A DNA stretch of 64,000 nt from G963701675 sp963701675 (GTDB taxonomy: Bacteria; Planctomycetota; Planctomycetia; Gemmatales; Gemmataceae): positions 1,364,001-1,428,000 of the forward strand of contig OY969623.1 in NCBI GenBank assembly GCA_963701675.1. The letters run 5' to 3'. A model generated the notes under the pieces. That model saw only the letters and a list, made by a program, of their open reading frames with translations. It was not told where the DNA came from and ran no database searches. The position numbers and the translations under genes are program-made. Within the stretch, counting starts at the first letter, position 1; each line of letters begins with the position of its first letter. Shown here in pieces: positions 10,691 to 19,353 of the stretch.

Positions 10691-11452
10691 ATGGTCCGTG
10701 CGCTCACGCTGGGATTGACATGCATCATCTGTTTCGGCGCAGCCTCCGAGGTCCGGGCTGACGCATCCGCGTACTCCAATCCCGACGGGAAATTTTCCTT
10801 CCGCGTTCCGGACGGCTGGATCGAGATTCCCCCAAAAGCGCTCGATGGCTTGCTCAAAGTAATGCCGCGTGCGGCGACTCAGAATATTCAGTGCGTCGTC
10901 GGGTATCAACTCAAAGACCGACATGCCTTTCAGGCGCCGCTCATTCTGGTGCAGATTCATCTCGGCAGCCCTGGTCCGCAAGATGCGGCCATGCGGCAAC
11001 TGAAAACGAACCAGACTCCGCAGTTTCGGGCGCTTGAACAACGACTCCAGAAGATTGATCCCACCGCCCGCGTAACACCCGGCGAAATGCAAATCGACCG
11101 AGAAAGGCATATCATTTTTTGGAACATCGACATGGCCTCAACGGCTACCGGTGACATGCGAAACCTGATGGCCATCTGCCTGGGCCGGGAAGGAAGCGCA
11201 CAATTCGATTTCGCCGTCAGTGACGCGGAATATCAGCAATATCTACCGGCCTTCCACTCGCTCATTGACACATTTACATTCGAACCGGAATATTGGTACG
11301 ATGAATCAGCGTTCGCGCCGGCGGCCGATTGGGGCCGGTACGTCGTAATGGGTGTGCTGATTGTTGGCGCCGGTATTACCATCCAAGTGGGGCGGAAAAT
11401 CGTGCGTAGAAAGATGCCGCGGCGCGACCCCGAATTTGACGAATACACATAG
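10691..11452 (+). CDS. Exported protein of unknown function with C-terminal membrane anchor
   Basis: 253 residues. The N-terminal signal peptide (VRALTLGLTCIICFGAA) is followed by a globular part beginning YSNPDGKFSFRVPDGW, a pattern seen in many exported bacterial proteins of the PsbP/DUF1795-like type, though I cannot assign it firmly. A single hydrophobic segment near residues 218-236 (VVMGVLIVGAGITIQVG) and a basic tail suggest that the bulk is outside the cytoplasm, anchored at the C-terminus. The gene starts 28 bases after the monooxygenase fusion and is followed 9 bases later by larB, so it may belong to a transcript running 8893-12516. Confidence 0.7.
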   Translation: MVRALTLGLTCIICFGAASEVRADASAYSNPDGKFSFRVPDGWIEIPPKALDGLLKVMPRAATQNIQCVVGYQLKDRHAFQAPLILVQIHLGSPGPQDAAMRQLKTNQTPQFRALEQRLQKIDPTARVTPGEMQIDRERHIIFWNIDMASTATGDMRNLMAICLGREGSAQFDFAVSDAEYQQYLPAFHSLIDTFTFEPEYWYDESAFAPAADWGRYVVMGVLIVGAGITIQVGRKIVRRKMPRRDPEFDEYT

Positions 11453-11461
11453 GACGTTGGT

Positions 11462-12232
11462 GTGGAACAGAACCAGCTTCGCGATCTGCTCGACCAAATC
11501 CGTTCCGGCCATGCGTCCGTCGATTCGGTCTTGGCTCAACTGAAGGGCCCTGCCGTTGCCGACCTCGGGTACGCCAATGTCGATCTGCACCGCCGAGATC
11601 GGTGTGGTTTTCCGGAGGTCATTTTCTGCGAAGGCAAAGTCCCGGAGTGGGTTGAAGGCGTGGTGCGCCGCCTGGCCGATGGGAAACAAGACTGCCTCGC
11701 CACTCGAGTAAATAGCCAACAGGCGGGATACCTAGCGCGTCAGTTTCCCCACGCGGTTCAGGATCGCATTGCCCGGACATTCTGGCTCCCAGCGGGCGAG
11801 CGGAGCAAACCACTCGGCAAGGTGGTTGTGGTTACGGCCGGTACCAGCGACTTGCCCATCGCCCGGGAAGCAGTGGTGACAGCCGAAGCCCTGGGTTGCA
11901 ACGTGACTTTGTTGGCAGATGTCGGCGTCGCTGGGATTCATCGCCTCTTGCGACATCAATCTCAATTTGCGGGTGCCGACGCCATCGTCGTCGTCGCAGG
12001 CATGGATGGCGCTCTGCCGAGCGTGGTCGGCGGACTCGTCGATTGCCCGGTGATTGCTGTGCCGACCAGCGTTGGCTATGGAGCGTCATTCGGCGGCGTG
12101 GCGGCGCTCTTGACGATGCTGAATAGTTGCTCGGCAAGTGTCGTCACGGTGAATATCGATAGCGGATTTAAGGGCGGCTATGTGGCGGCACTCATCGCCC
12201 GCCGTGCCGCTCGGCACATGACGGAACAATGA
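11462..12232 (+). CDS. larB: LarB, nickel pincer cofactor biosynthesis carboxylase
   Basis: 256 residues with a GTG start. The C-terminal half is the PurE-like domain of LarB: VVVVTAGTSDLPIAREAVVT, ADAIVVVAGMDGALPSVVGG and PTSVGYGASFGGVAALLTML. LarB carboxylates and hydrolyses nicotinic acid adenine dinucleotide, the first step of the nickel-pincer nucleotide cofactor used by lactate racemase and related enzymes. The family identification is strong. No larC, larE or lactate-racemase homologue lies in the window, so the pathway must be completed elsewhere or this protein has another role. Its stop overlaps the start of the DUF493 gene. Confidence 0.93.
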   Translation: MEQNQLRDLLDQIRSGHASVDSVLAQLKGPAVADLGYANVDLHRRDRCGFPEVIFCEGKVPEWVEGVVRRLADGKQDCLATRVNSQQAGYLARQFPHAVQDRIARTFWLPAGERSKPLGKVVVVTAGTSDLPIAREAVVTAEALGCNVTLLADVGVAGIHRLLRHQSQFAGADAIVVVAGMDGALPSVVGGLVDCPVIAVPTSVGYGASFGGVAALLTMLNSCSASVVTVNIDSGFKGGYVAALIARRAARHMTEQ

Positions 12233-12516
12233 TGGACGACTTACCATCAATCGAGTTGTTGGAGAGCATCCACCGATTTCCGTGCGCTTATACGTTCAAA
12301 GCGATCGGCCGAACGGAAAACGGATTCGCTGCACGTGTCGTAGCGGCTGTCCGCGACGAACTGTCGGAGGCGGTGGATCCGCCGCATCACTTCCGCGAAG
12401 CAGTCGGCGGCAGACATGTGGCCGTAACGCTTGAGCCGATGATTCAAACAGCGGAGCAAGTTTTGGCGGTTTATCGACGGATCATGAAAATCGAGGGGCT
12501 CGTGTTACTCTTCTAG
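12229..12516 (+). CDS. DUF493 (YbeD-like) family protein
   Basis: 95 residues. The small alpha/beta fold of the DUF493/YbeD family is recognisable from FPCAYTFKAIGRTENGFAARV at the N-terminus, a central helix, then HVAVTLEPMIQTAEQVLAVY and a hydrophobic end. YbeD of E. coli has an ACT-like fold and is suspected to be regulatory; the biochemical role is not established. The start overlaps the larB stop by four bases (ATGA) with a second in-frame ATG at 12232, indicating translational coupling. It ends two bases before the stop of the gene on the opposite strand. Confidence 0.88.
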   Translation: MMDDLPSIELLESIHRFPCAYTFKAIGRTENGFAARVVAAVRDELSEAVDPPHHFREAVGGRHVAVTLEPMIQTAEQVLAVYRRIMKIEGLVLLF

Positions 12517-12518
12517 CG

Positions 12519-14000
12519 CTATTTCTTCTTTTCCGGCGCTGATGCCAGCGCGATTCCCGGCGACGCGTTGAATGCCTTTACCAGTGAGCCATCGCTCACT
12601 TTCCAGATGCGTACATCGCCGTTCCAGGCGCCGGAGGCGATCAAGTCCCCATTGCTGCTGAACGCCAGCGAATAAACCCAGTCCGTGTGCCCGCCTAGAA
12701 CCCGCATTGTCGAACCGGTATCCGGATTCCACACGCGCACATTGTTATCCGCGCCGCAACTGATAACCACCGAGTGCTTGGGGTGCGACGCCACTTTCAA
12801 GACCGGCTTGCTATGTCCACTCAACGAACGAACTTGCTTTGCGTCGTTCATATTCCAAACACGAACTTGTCCATCTTCTCCGGCCGAGATGTTTAGTTTG
12901 CCGTCCGGCTTCGAAACGACGTCGTAGACGCTGTTCTGATGTTCCGGAAAGGTCAGCGTCGACGTCTTGGCCGTTAGGTCCCATATTTTGGCCGTCCGGT
13001 CGCGACTCGACGTAAGAAGGAGCTTGTTGTCAGGAGAAAACGAAACCCCGAAGACCCAATCAGCATGGTTTTCAATCGTCTGCTCGAGCTTGGCGTTGGT
13101 GACGCCGTCGGCGATGTCCCAAACCCGGACCAGTTTATCGCAGCCCCCAGCCGCCAGTTTCTTGCCGTCGGAACTCGCGGCCAGACATAAGACGGAGTCG
13201 TCCGTTTCGACGAGCTCTTTCAAGAACACCTTCGGGTCGTCCACGCCGTCCAAGAAAGTGGCCCCGCCATCCACGTTCGACGTTCCGCCTTGGAGGTTGT
13301 ACACGCGAATGTCGCCTTCCAGACCAGGCCGACCGCCGGCAACGACGAGACGGCCGTCGGGGAGAACAACAATGGAGGAAGCGCGTTCCATCCGGGTACG
13401 AATGCGTTTCTCAAGCTTGGCGGCTGCAAAGTCCCAAACGAGCAGTTCATGGAAACCGCCGACGATCAGCTTTTGGTTGTCCGACGAGAACGCCAAAGTA
13501 TTGACTGCTGCAGCGTATGGATATGTCTGCGGCGGTGTCGGTGGTTTCCAGCGAATGCGCAAGTCACGCATCAAGTCGGCCTTCGGGTCAAGCCCGGCAT
13601 CAAGCGCCGCGCCTTCCTGGATCCACTTTTGAATGACATTGATCTTATCCTTCGGCAGCGCTTCGCCGTTCATCGGCGGCGGCATCCGCGTTCGGTCGTG
13701 CGCGCTGATCAATTCAAAAAGCGGACTTTCATCGGGTTTGCCCGCCACGATCGCCTGGCCGCGCGATGCGCCGCCTTGGATCAGGTTTTCGAATGTGGTC
13801 ATGTCCAACTTTCCCCTACGCCGCTTCGGATCATGACACGTGAAACACCCTTCTTGAAGAATGGGCGCCACATCTTTGATGAAGCTGACCGGCGTGTTGG
13901 CAGGGGGAGTCGCTTGTCCGTCGTCTGAACATGAAGCGTACAGGCCCCACGTTAGCAGAGCGAACGACGCGAGGCCTAACCAATGACCATGACGTGTCAT
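12519..14000 (-). CDS. PSCyt1 haem domain fused to WD40 beta-propeller
   Basis: The start is set at 14000 (MTRHGHWLGLASFALL, a signal peptide); an upstream in-frame start at 14033 would add residues before it. About 493 residues. After the signal comes a c-type cytochrome-like PSCyt1 domain with CFTCHDPKRRRGKLDM, ending about RTRMPPPMNG near residue 105. The rest is a series of WD40 repeats (VWDFAAAKLE, VRVWDIADG, AKIWDLTAK, VRVWNMNDA, VRVWNPDTG, VRIWKVSDG), about six to seven blades. This places a haem-binding module and a propeller outside the cytoplasm. This architecture is typical of planctomycetes; the partner is unknown. It converges on the DUF493 gene with two bases between the stops. 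Confidence 0.9.
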   Translation of the reverse strand: MTRHGHWLGLASFALLTWGLYASCSDDGQATPPANTPVSFIKDVAPILQEGCFTCHDPKRRRGKLDMTTFENLIQGGASRGQAIVAGKPDESPLFELISAHDRTRMPPPMNGEALPKDKINVIQKWIQEGAALDAGLDPKADLMRDLRIRWKPPTPPQTYPYAAAVNTLAFSSDNQKLIVGGFHELLVWDFAAAKLEKRIRTRMERASSIVVLPDGRLVVAGGRPGLEGDIRVYNLQGGTSNVDGGATFLDGVDDPKVFLKELVETDDSVLCLAASSDGKKLAAGGCDKLVRVWDIADGVTNAKLEQTIENHADWVFGVSFSPDNKLLLTSSRDRTAKIWDLTAKTSTLTFPEHQNSVYDVVSKPDGKLNISAGEDGQVRVWNMNDAKQVRSLSGHSKPVLKVASHPKHSVVISCGADNNVRVWNPDTGSTMRVLGGHTDWVYSLAFSSNGDLIASGAWNGDVRIWKVSDGSLVKAFNASPGIALASAPEKKK

Positions 14001-14070
14001 GCAACGCCCGTGTGAAAGTGTCGATACGACCAAGATTGGATTATATAGGCGGGCCGAGCGGGCTACACAA

Positions 14071-15618
14071 TTATCCTGAAGTGACCGCCGTCGGCTCTGT
14101 CGAAAACACAGGCGGTTCGTCCCGGGGTTCGTTCATTTCATTCTCCACCGCCGACCGCAGTGCCAAGAATGCGTCCGCACATTCCGGATCGAACTGGTGT
14201 CCGCGATGCTTCTCAATTTCCCCGAAGGCCACGTCCGCGCTCATCCCCTTGCGGTATGGGCGATCGGATGTCATGGCGTCGAACGCATCCGCGACGGCCA
14301 CGATTCGAGCCAGGCGCGGTATGTTGACGCCCGTTAGCCCGTCCGGGTATCCTTTGCCGTCCCAGCGCTCGTGATGCGAACGGACGATGGGGATGACGGG
14401 GTTCAACTCCCGGATGGTCTCCAGAATCTTGGCGCCCTTCAAGGTATGCGTCTTCATTTCTTCGAATTCTTCGGTCGTAAGCCGGCCGGGTTTGCACAGC
14501 ACCGCATCGCGAATGCCGATCTTACCGATGTCGTGAAGCGGCGTGCCGTTATCGATCAACTCCAGCTCAGCATCCGAGACCTTGAGCGATGCGGCAATGA
14601 GATGCGAGTAGCGCGTCACTCTTTCCGTGTGCTTACCGGTGTAGTCGTCGCGCATTTCGACGGCTTGGGCTAACGCACGAACGCTTTCTTGAAACAGTTT
14701 CTTTTGCTGCCGCAGCAGCATCGACGTTTCAATGCCGGATGACACACTGGCGGCAAGCGCGTCGGCCAGGTGCAGATCGTCCTCCGTGAACGCCGCCTGG
14801 AAGCAATTTCGATCCAAGTGAATCACGCCGAGCCGGCGGCGCGGCGTTCGCAGCAATACGCAGAGGATCGACGCCATGCCGCCGTCGTGTACGCTTTGGG
14901 CCACCGCAATTTCGGGATCGCTCTCAACCCGTTGACACAGAATTGATTCGCCGCGGGCGAATGTCTGCTGCACGAGGTTCGTGCTGAAGTTGGTGCGACT
15001 TGCCGGCTCGCCGCGCCCCGAGGCCGAGGCGCGAAGCGACAGGTTGCCCGTAAAGCTATCTTCCAGGACAATGGCGCCCCGCTGTGCATCCAGCGTTTGT
15101 ACGGCGTCTTCCAGAATCTGGGTCAACAATTCCTTTTCGGATTGGACGTGAACCAAGTGATGGCTGGCACGTAGGAGTATCTTCAATTGATCGTCCGGCC
15201 GCAGTCGCCGACTGCGATCGATGCCCATCCCACCAAGGGCGTCTTCCCACGTGTTTTGCGTGGCGACTTCGATCACGATCTCGTCGGAGGGAACCTGCGG
15301 CTTGGGGGCCGGCATTTCGACCCCTTCCACCAGAAAAGTGGCCCGGCCGCCGATTTGAAGCAGATCGCGTGACTTGATCGGCATCGACCCGTTCTTTAGC
15401 CGAGTGCCGTTGACGAAGGTGCCGTTGGTGCTGCCTAAGTCCTGTATGACCCACCCATGGTCGGTGGCACGGACTTCCGCATGTCGTCGGCTGACGGAAG
15501 CGTCGTCGAGACAGATTTCCAGCCCATCCTGCCGGCCGAACCGTATGTGGGTTTCGGACTCCCAGATCCGACCATGGACCTCACCTTTGATGCCCCGCAA
15601 ACGGACTCCACACCCCAC
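14071..15618 (-). CDS. FHA - GAF - HD-GYP signalling protein
   Basis: 515 residues with a GTG start at 15618, preceded by GAGG. The N-terminal FHA domain (phosphothreonine-binding) shows FGRQDGLEICLDDASVSRRH and DLGSTNGTFVNG. The middle (residues about 150-310) is a GAF domain. The C-terminal HD-GYP domain has HDIGKIG and HHERWDGKGYPDGL, the metal ligands and GYP motif needed for cyclic-di-GMP phosphodiesterase activity. No membrane segment is seen, so it is cytoplasmic. The FHA domain suggests control by a Ser/Thr kinase, linking protein phosphorylation to c-di-GMP turnover; that link is inference. It is transcribed on the same strand as the WD40 gene, 70 bases upstream of it. Confidence 0.92.
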   Translation of the reverse strand: MGCGVRLRGIKGEVHGRIWESETHIRFGRQDGLEICLDDASVSRRHAEVRATDHGWVIQDLGSTNGTFVNGTRLKNGSMPIKSRDLLQIGGRATFLVEGVEMPAPKPQVPSDEIVIEVATQNTWEDALGGMGIDRSRRLRPDDQLKILLRASHHLVHVQSEKELLTQILEDAVQTLDAQRGAIVLEDSFTGNLSLRASASGRGEPASRTNFSTNLVQQTFARGESILCQRVESDPEIAVAQSVHDGGMASILCVLLRTPRRRLGVIHLDRNCFQAAFTEDDLHLADALAASVSSGIETSMLLRQQKKLFQESVRALAQAVEMRDDYTGKHTERVTRYSHLIAASLKVSDAELELIDNGTPLHDIGKIGIRDAVLCKPGRLTTEEFEEMKTHTLKGAKILETIRELNPVIPIVRSHHERWDGKGYPDGLTGVNIPRLARIVAVADAFDAMTSDRPYRKGMSADVAFGEIEKHRGHQFDPECADAFLALRSAVENEMNEPRDEPPVFSTEPTAVTSG

Positions 15619-15759
15619 GGCCGCCTCCCGAATATGAGGACCTTACCGTTAAAGCATAGCTTGGAAGAGCGTCCGAAGCAGAATCCAGCCCACTCCGGCG
15701 GTGCCCAATTTAGCTAACCGGCATAATATGACGACTTGCACCCCTCTTGGAGATTCACC

Positions 15760-16662
15760 ATGCGCTACGGGCTTTGTTTGCTCCTGTCTGCTGCGGTCGG
15801 CCTCAGTGTTCTCGGAACTCAAGTCGAGGAACTGCGAATCGGCTTGATTGAAAGCCTATTCGGCGAAAAGAACTCGCGCGCCATGGACGTCGAAGCCGCC
15901 GAGTTTAGACGGCTCATGGATTCGGCCACTAAACTAGGCGGAAACTCCGCCAGGGTCAAAGACGCACGCTCCCTAGGCGAACAGTTAGTAAACAAGAAAC
16001 TGGAATTTGGCGTCTGCCACGGCTTCGAACTGGCCTGGATGCAGCAGCAGTTTCCCGAAGCGAAGTTTCGACCGCTTGTCGTCGCGATCAACAAACAGCC
16101 TAACGTTCGTTCGATGGTGGTGGTGAAGAACGACGGACCCATCCGGAAGTTTGCGGAGCTTCAGGGGAAAACGCTGGCCCTTTCCAAGAACAGCAAGGCA
16201 TACACTCGGCTATTTCTCGACAAGTGCTGTCAGCAGGCCGGCGCCGCGACGGACTCATTCTTTTCCAGCGTCAACAAAGAGTTCGTCAATCGCGATCGCA
16301 AGACGAAGGACATGAACAGCGAAGTTGCCTTGGACCAAGTCGTGGACGGCAAGGCACAAGCGACGGCCGTCGATGGGATTGCGTTGAAAGAGTACGAACG
16401 CTTGAAGCCGGAACGATTCAAGATGCTGAGAATTCTCGAATCGTCGGAGGAGTTCCCGCCGTCACCCGTCGTATACGTTGAAGGCGCGGTCGATTCCATC
16501 AAAGTAGCGAAGTATCGTGACGCCCTGTTGAACTTTCACAAGTCTTCCAAGGAAGCGGCGAGCTTGCTGGAAAACTGGCGACTCACACAGTTCATCGAGG
16601 TGCCCGCCGACTACGATCAACAACTCCGCGACGTCTTGAAGGCGTTCCCGGCGCCGAATTGA
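15760..16662 (+). CDS. PhnD/SsuA-type periplasmic substrate-binding protein
   Basis: The start is taken as ATG 15760 with GGAG about eight bases upstream; TTG 15736 is in frame but has no such support. 300 residues. A signal peptide (MRYGLCLLLSAAVGLSVLG) is followed by the PhnD-like type 2 binding fold: LRIGLIESLF, then VNKKLEFGVCHGFELAWMQ and GKTLALSKNSKAYTRLFL. The family binds phosphonates, phosphite or other small anions, usually for ABC importers. No permease or ATPase gene is nearby. It faces a paralogue on the opposite strand, with nine bases between the stops. Confidence 0.8.
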   Translation: MRYGLCLLLSAAVGLSVLGTQVEELRIGLIESLFGEKNSRAMDVEAAEFRRLMDSATKLGGNSARVKDARSLGEQLVNKKLEFGVCHGFELAWMQQQFPEAKFRPLVVAINKQPNVRSMVVVKNDGPIRKFAELQGKTLALSKNSKAYTRLFLDKCCQQAGAATDSFFSSVNKEFVNRDRKTKDMNSEVALDQVVDGKAQATAVDGIALKEYERLKPERFKMLRILESSEEFPPSPVVYVEGAVDSIKVAKYRDALLNFHKSSKEAASLLENWRLTQFIEVPADYDQQLRDVLKAFPAPN

Positions 16663-16671
16663 CAGGTAGGA

Positions 16672-17610
16672 CTACTTCTCCGATATTTCCGTCTTCGCAC
16701 TCGTGGTGACGACCGGTACGGGGTACGTCTTGATGGCCTCAGCCACGACCTGTTCGAAATCGGTCGGTATGGCCTCGAAGGCGGTAAGCTTGAACAGCGT
16801 CATCATGTGACGGCCTTGTATGGACTTGTTCGCTTCCAGAAGACCGTTACGGAATTTCTTGAGAGTCGCTTCGTCGAGCGTGGCGGGGTTGTAGGCAATC
16901 ACAGCCGCCGGGAAGACAGGGGACCGTTCGATGGTCTTGAGCTTCGCATATCGGACCGGCTTCAATCGTTGATAGCAACTGAAGCTCAGCTTATCCACGA
17001 CGGCGCAATCGCACTTACCTTCGATTACTTCATCTATGGCCTTTTCCGCATTGGCCAGCGTCGTGATGCCGCTGAAGAACCCCGTCGGCAGGACACCCGC
17101 CTGGCTGCAGCGCCGTTCCAGGAACAAGTTGCAATGGTGCCTCATGTTCTTGGACAGAACCAATGTCTTTCCCTTGGCGTCATCAAACGTCTTGACGGCG
17201 CTGTCCTCGCGCACCACCAAGTAGGCCTGTAGATGCCGGTCTTGGTTGATAGCCACCATCAGCGGCGACAGTGTTGGATTCTTTTGCTTTGCCCAGCCGT
17301 ACTCGATGCCGTTGAACACAGCCAGTTTGACCTTGTTGTCCGCCAACATCCGGCCAAGCTCGATCGGGTCCGGAACAGCGACAATGCGGCCGGGGACGCC
17401 GGTTTGCGATTCCATCAACATGCCAAACGAGTCAAGGATGGGCTTGAGGAAGCTCTCCGACATGCTCGGAAAGAGCGAATGGACCATCCCGATGTAAACG
17501 GTGTTGGGACGAGTCTCCGAATTCTCCGCCGCAGGAACAGGGACAAGGCCAAAGTTCAAACCAAAGAATGATGCGAAAATGGCGGCGAAGAGTCGGAGTC
17601 GTCGTTTCAT
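16672..17610 (-). CDS. PhnD/SsuA-type periplasmic substrate-binding protein (second copy)
   Basis: 312 residues with a signal peptide (RRLRLFAAIFASFFGLNFGL). It shares the layout of the opposing protein: VYIGMVHSLFP, KVKLAVFNGIEYGWAKQ, GKTLVLSKNMRHHCNLFLER and a CDCAVVDKLSFSCYQRLKP block close to the first copy's VDGIALKEYERLKP. The similarity places the two as diverged paralogues. It lies downstream of the TolC-like gene on the same strand (spacer about 70 bases holding a hairpin). No ABC permease is present, so it may act as a sensor or as a subunit with TolC-type partners rather than in import; this is inference. Confidence 0.8.
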   Translation of the reverse strand: MKRRLRLFAAIFASFFGLNFGLVPVPAAENSETRPNTVYIGMVHSLFPSMSESFLKPILDSFGMLMESQTGVPGRIVAVPDPIELGRMLADNKVKLAVFNGIEYGWAKQKNPTLSPLMVAINQDRHLQAYLVVREDSAVKTFDDAKGKTLVLSKNMRHHCNLFLERRCSQAGVLPTGFFSGITTLANAEKAIDEVIEGKCDCAVVDKLSFSCYQRLKPVRYAKLKTIERSPVFPAAVIAYNPATLDEATLKKFRNGLLEANKSIQGRHMMTLFKLTAFEAIPTDFEQVVAEAIKTYPVPVVTTSAKTEISEK

Positions 17611-17623
17611 TTTTTCTCCCCGG

Positions 17624-17672
17624 CCTAAGGGGATGAGGACGGCCGCTCGCGGCCGCCGCTCGCCGCCTTAGG
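17624..17672. repeat. GC-rich hairpin between the TolC-like and PhnD-like genes
   Basis: CCTAAGG at 17624 pairs with CCTTAGG at 17666-17672, and the inner CGGCCGC and GCGGCCG also pair, with a few mismatches between. It lies between two minus-strand genes and just after the TolC-like stop (17682). It probably forms a strong transcript hairpin (attenuator or terminator). Confidence 0.65.
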
Positions 17673-17681
17673 TTATTGATG

Positions 17682-19087
17682 TCAATGCATGGGTCGGTAC
17701 ATGGAAACTTTCTCGCTTCCAGCCTGATTGTTGGTCGGTTTCGATTCGGCCGGCGCTACCGCCGTGTGGGACAGCCCGGCACGGAATCCGCCGGCGGTGA
17801 CGCGCTCCAGTGCAATCAGCGCCAAAATCTGTTGGTACAACGCCTCGTTAAGTGCGGCACGCGCCGTAGCGCCGAGAATTCGGTCATTCAACACGTCGGC
17901 AATCGAAGCATTGGCGTCTCCGCGATAGGCGCTGAGCCGATCTTCCGCGAGTTTGTTGCCGAGCCGTCCGGCTTCACGGCGCCGGCAACCTTTCTGGACG
18001 CTTCCTGCCATTTCAGAAATGCATCTTCCGCTTCCAGGGCGATCAGATTCCGGGTCTTATCGGCGACGGCTGAAGCACGGGCGGCAAATGAACGGGCACG
18101 CTCCTTCCGTTGCGATTTGTGTCCTGCCAACAGCGTCGGCATTTCGGGCGGTATCGCGCCGGGACGATACTCGCCGTTGGCGACGCCCTGCGGAATCTGC
18201 CGACTATGGATGTCACCCGCCGCCGCGAAAGTCTCCTTCCGCGTTCGATGGGTGGTTCCTTGCGCATCGACTTCGAGACCGGTGATCTCCACGGCCAGGC
18301 CGACTTGAGTTAATTCGCCGCGCCTCGATAACGCCCAGCCGATGATGTCATCCCGACAGATTTGCCATTGCGGGTCTGGTAACGTGTCAAGCGGGATTTG
18401 TAAACAGCAATCCGGCCCAATTCCAATGGCCTCACGCAGAGCGGCGAGGGACCGATTGACTCCTTCCGTCGCCTGCACGTGCTTGCTCTCGGCCAGGCGA
18501 GTGTACACAGTCACCTTGGTCAAATCGTCCTCGGTAACGTCCTTGCCGGCGCCCTTGTGCCGTTTGACGGTGTCCTGTGTAAGTTGGAGCCTTTCGACGG
18601 TTTCCTTGGCGACCTTTTCCTGCTCCCGAGCGAAAATCACACTGAAGTAAAGGCGTTCGACCGCATAAACTGTGTCGTACTCCGCCTGTTCCAACGCAGC
18701 CGCCGCCACGCTGATCCCTAAACACGCCTGTTGCCGGCGAATCGGAAGATCACGGGCAATGAACGTGGGAATCCGAAGCCGCTCAAGCGCTTGATGGGCG
18801 TTGTGTGCGGCCGCCAGGCTGGAGCGGTGGGCGGCCAGGGCCGGCTGGCGCTCCATTGCCAGGGCGATACATTCCGCCAAGGTTAACGTGTAGACGGTTG
18901 GAGTGGCAGGCTGGAGAGTTTCGGCCGTCTCGGCTTGGACCGGCGCTTCGATCCGGACAGCCGGCGGCTGTTGATCCTGGCCGACGGAGGTTCCCACCAA
19001 AGCCAACGAGACGGATACGGCTAGCGCCGCAGCACGTTCACCGCGAAGCCAAAGACGCATCCGCCCGAGTCGACGTAGATCGATCAT
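17682..19087 (-). CDS. TolC family outer-membrane efflux protein, one frameshift
   Basis: A signal segment (ALAVSVSLALVGTSVG) is followed by the TolC-like coiled-coil protein: YTLTLAECIALAMERQPAL near residue 68, YDTVYAVERLYFSVIFAREQ, and long helical repeats. The frame changes by one base near 17972: the upstream part ends in frame with KWQEASRKVAGAVK, and the expected continuation AGRLGNKLAEDRLSAY is read in the next frame to a stop at 17682. Corrected length is about 467 residues. Such proteins form trimeric channels for type I secretion or RND/ABC efflux. No pump or adaptor gene is adjacent; a PhnD-like gene follows. Start 19087 or ATG 19060 are both possible. Confidence 0.8.
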
Positions 19088-19279
19088 GGATATCCTTCCC
19101 TGTGATCAGCCAGCAAGTCCGTTGCGGTCGATCAGTATCCGGCAACCTCAGTGGCACCGAAGGACGGCCGGTCGTCTTTCTGGGAGTGGAAATCGGTCGG
19201 ATTGTCCCGGTTTCTCCAAACCGCCCGCGCCGAGACATGAAAAGGTTGCGCGGGTAGGGCGATTGATTGGTCTTTACGT

Positions 19280-19285
19280 TATAAT
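19280..19285 (+). promoter_or_regulatory. Possible -10 box upstream of the thiE fusion gene
   Basis: TATAAT occurs 68 bases before the start at 19354, in a divergent spacer. A TTGATT at 19263 is too close to serve as a standard -35 (11 bases), so the assignment rests on the -10 alone. Confidence 0.25.
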
Positions 19286-19306
19286 CGGCCCGGTTCGCCG
19301 ATGGCT

Positions 19307-19334
19307 AAGCCCACGAGTTGCAACCCGTGGGTTT
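19307..19334. repeat. 28-base near-perfect palindrome upstream of the thiE fusion
   Basis: The two 14-base halves (19307-19320 and 19321-19334) match as inverted repeats with two mismatches and no loop. It lies 19 bases before the start codon at 19354, after the candidate promoter, so it would be in the leader of the transcript. It does not have the conserved parts of a TPP (Thi-box) riboswitch. Confidence 0.7.
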
Positions 19335-19353
19335 GCGATATACTCACCCAATC

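Noticed and set aside
9838..10857. 339-codon open frame antisense to the redoxin/monooxygenase gene
   Set aside because: The length is impressive but the plus strand encodes clear domains here; the antisense residues show no family pattern.
12967..13632. Open frames of 200 or more codons antisense to the WD40 protein
   Set aside because: The minus-strand WD40 repeats explain the sequence; the antisense frames are Ser/Arg-rich shadows.
19307..19334. TPP riboswitch ahead of the thiE fusion
   Set aside because: Only a palindrome is present; the conserved Thi-box segments of TPP riboswitches were not found.
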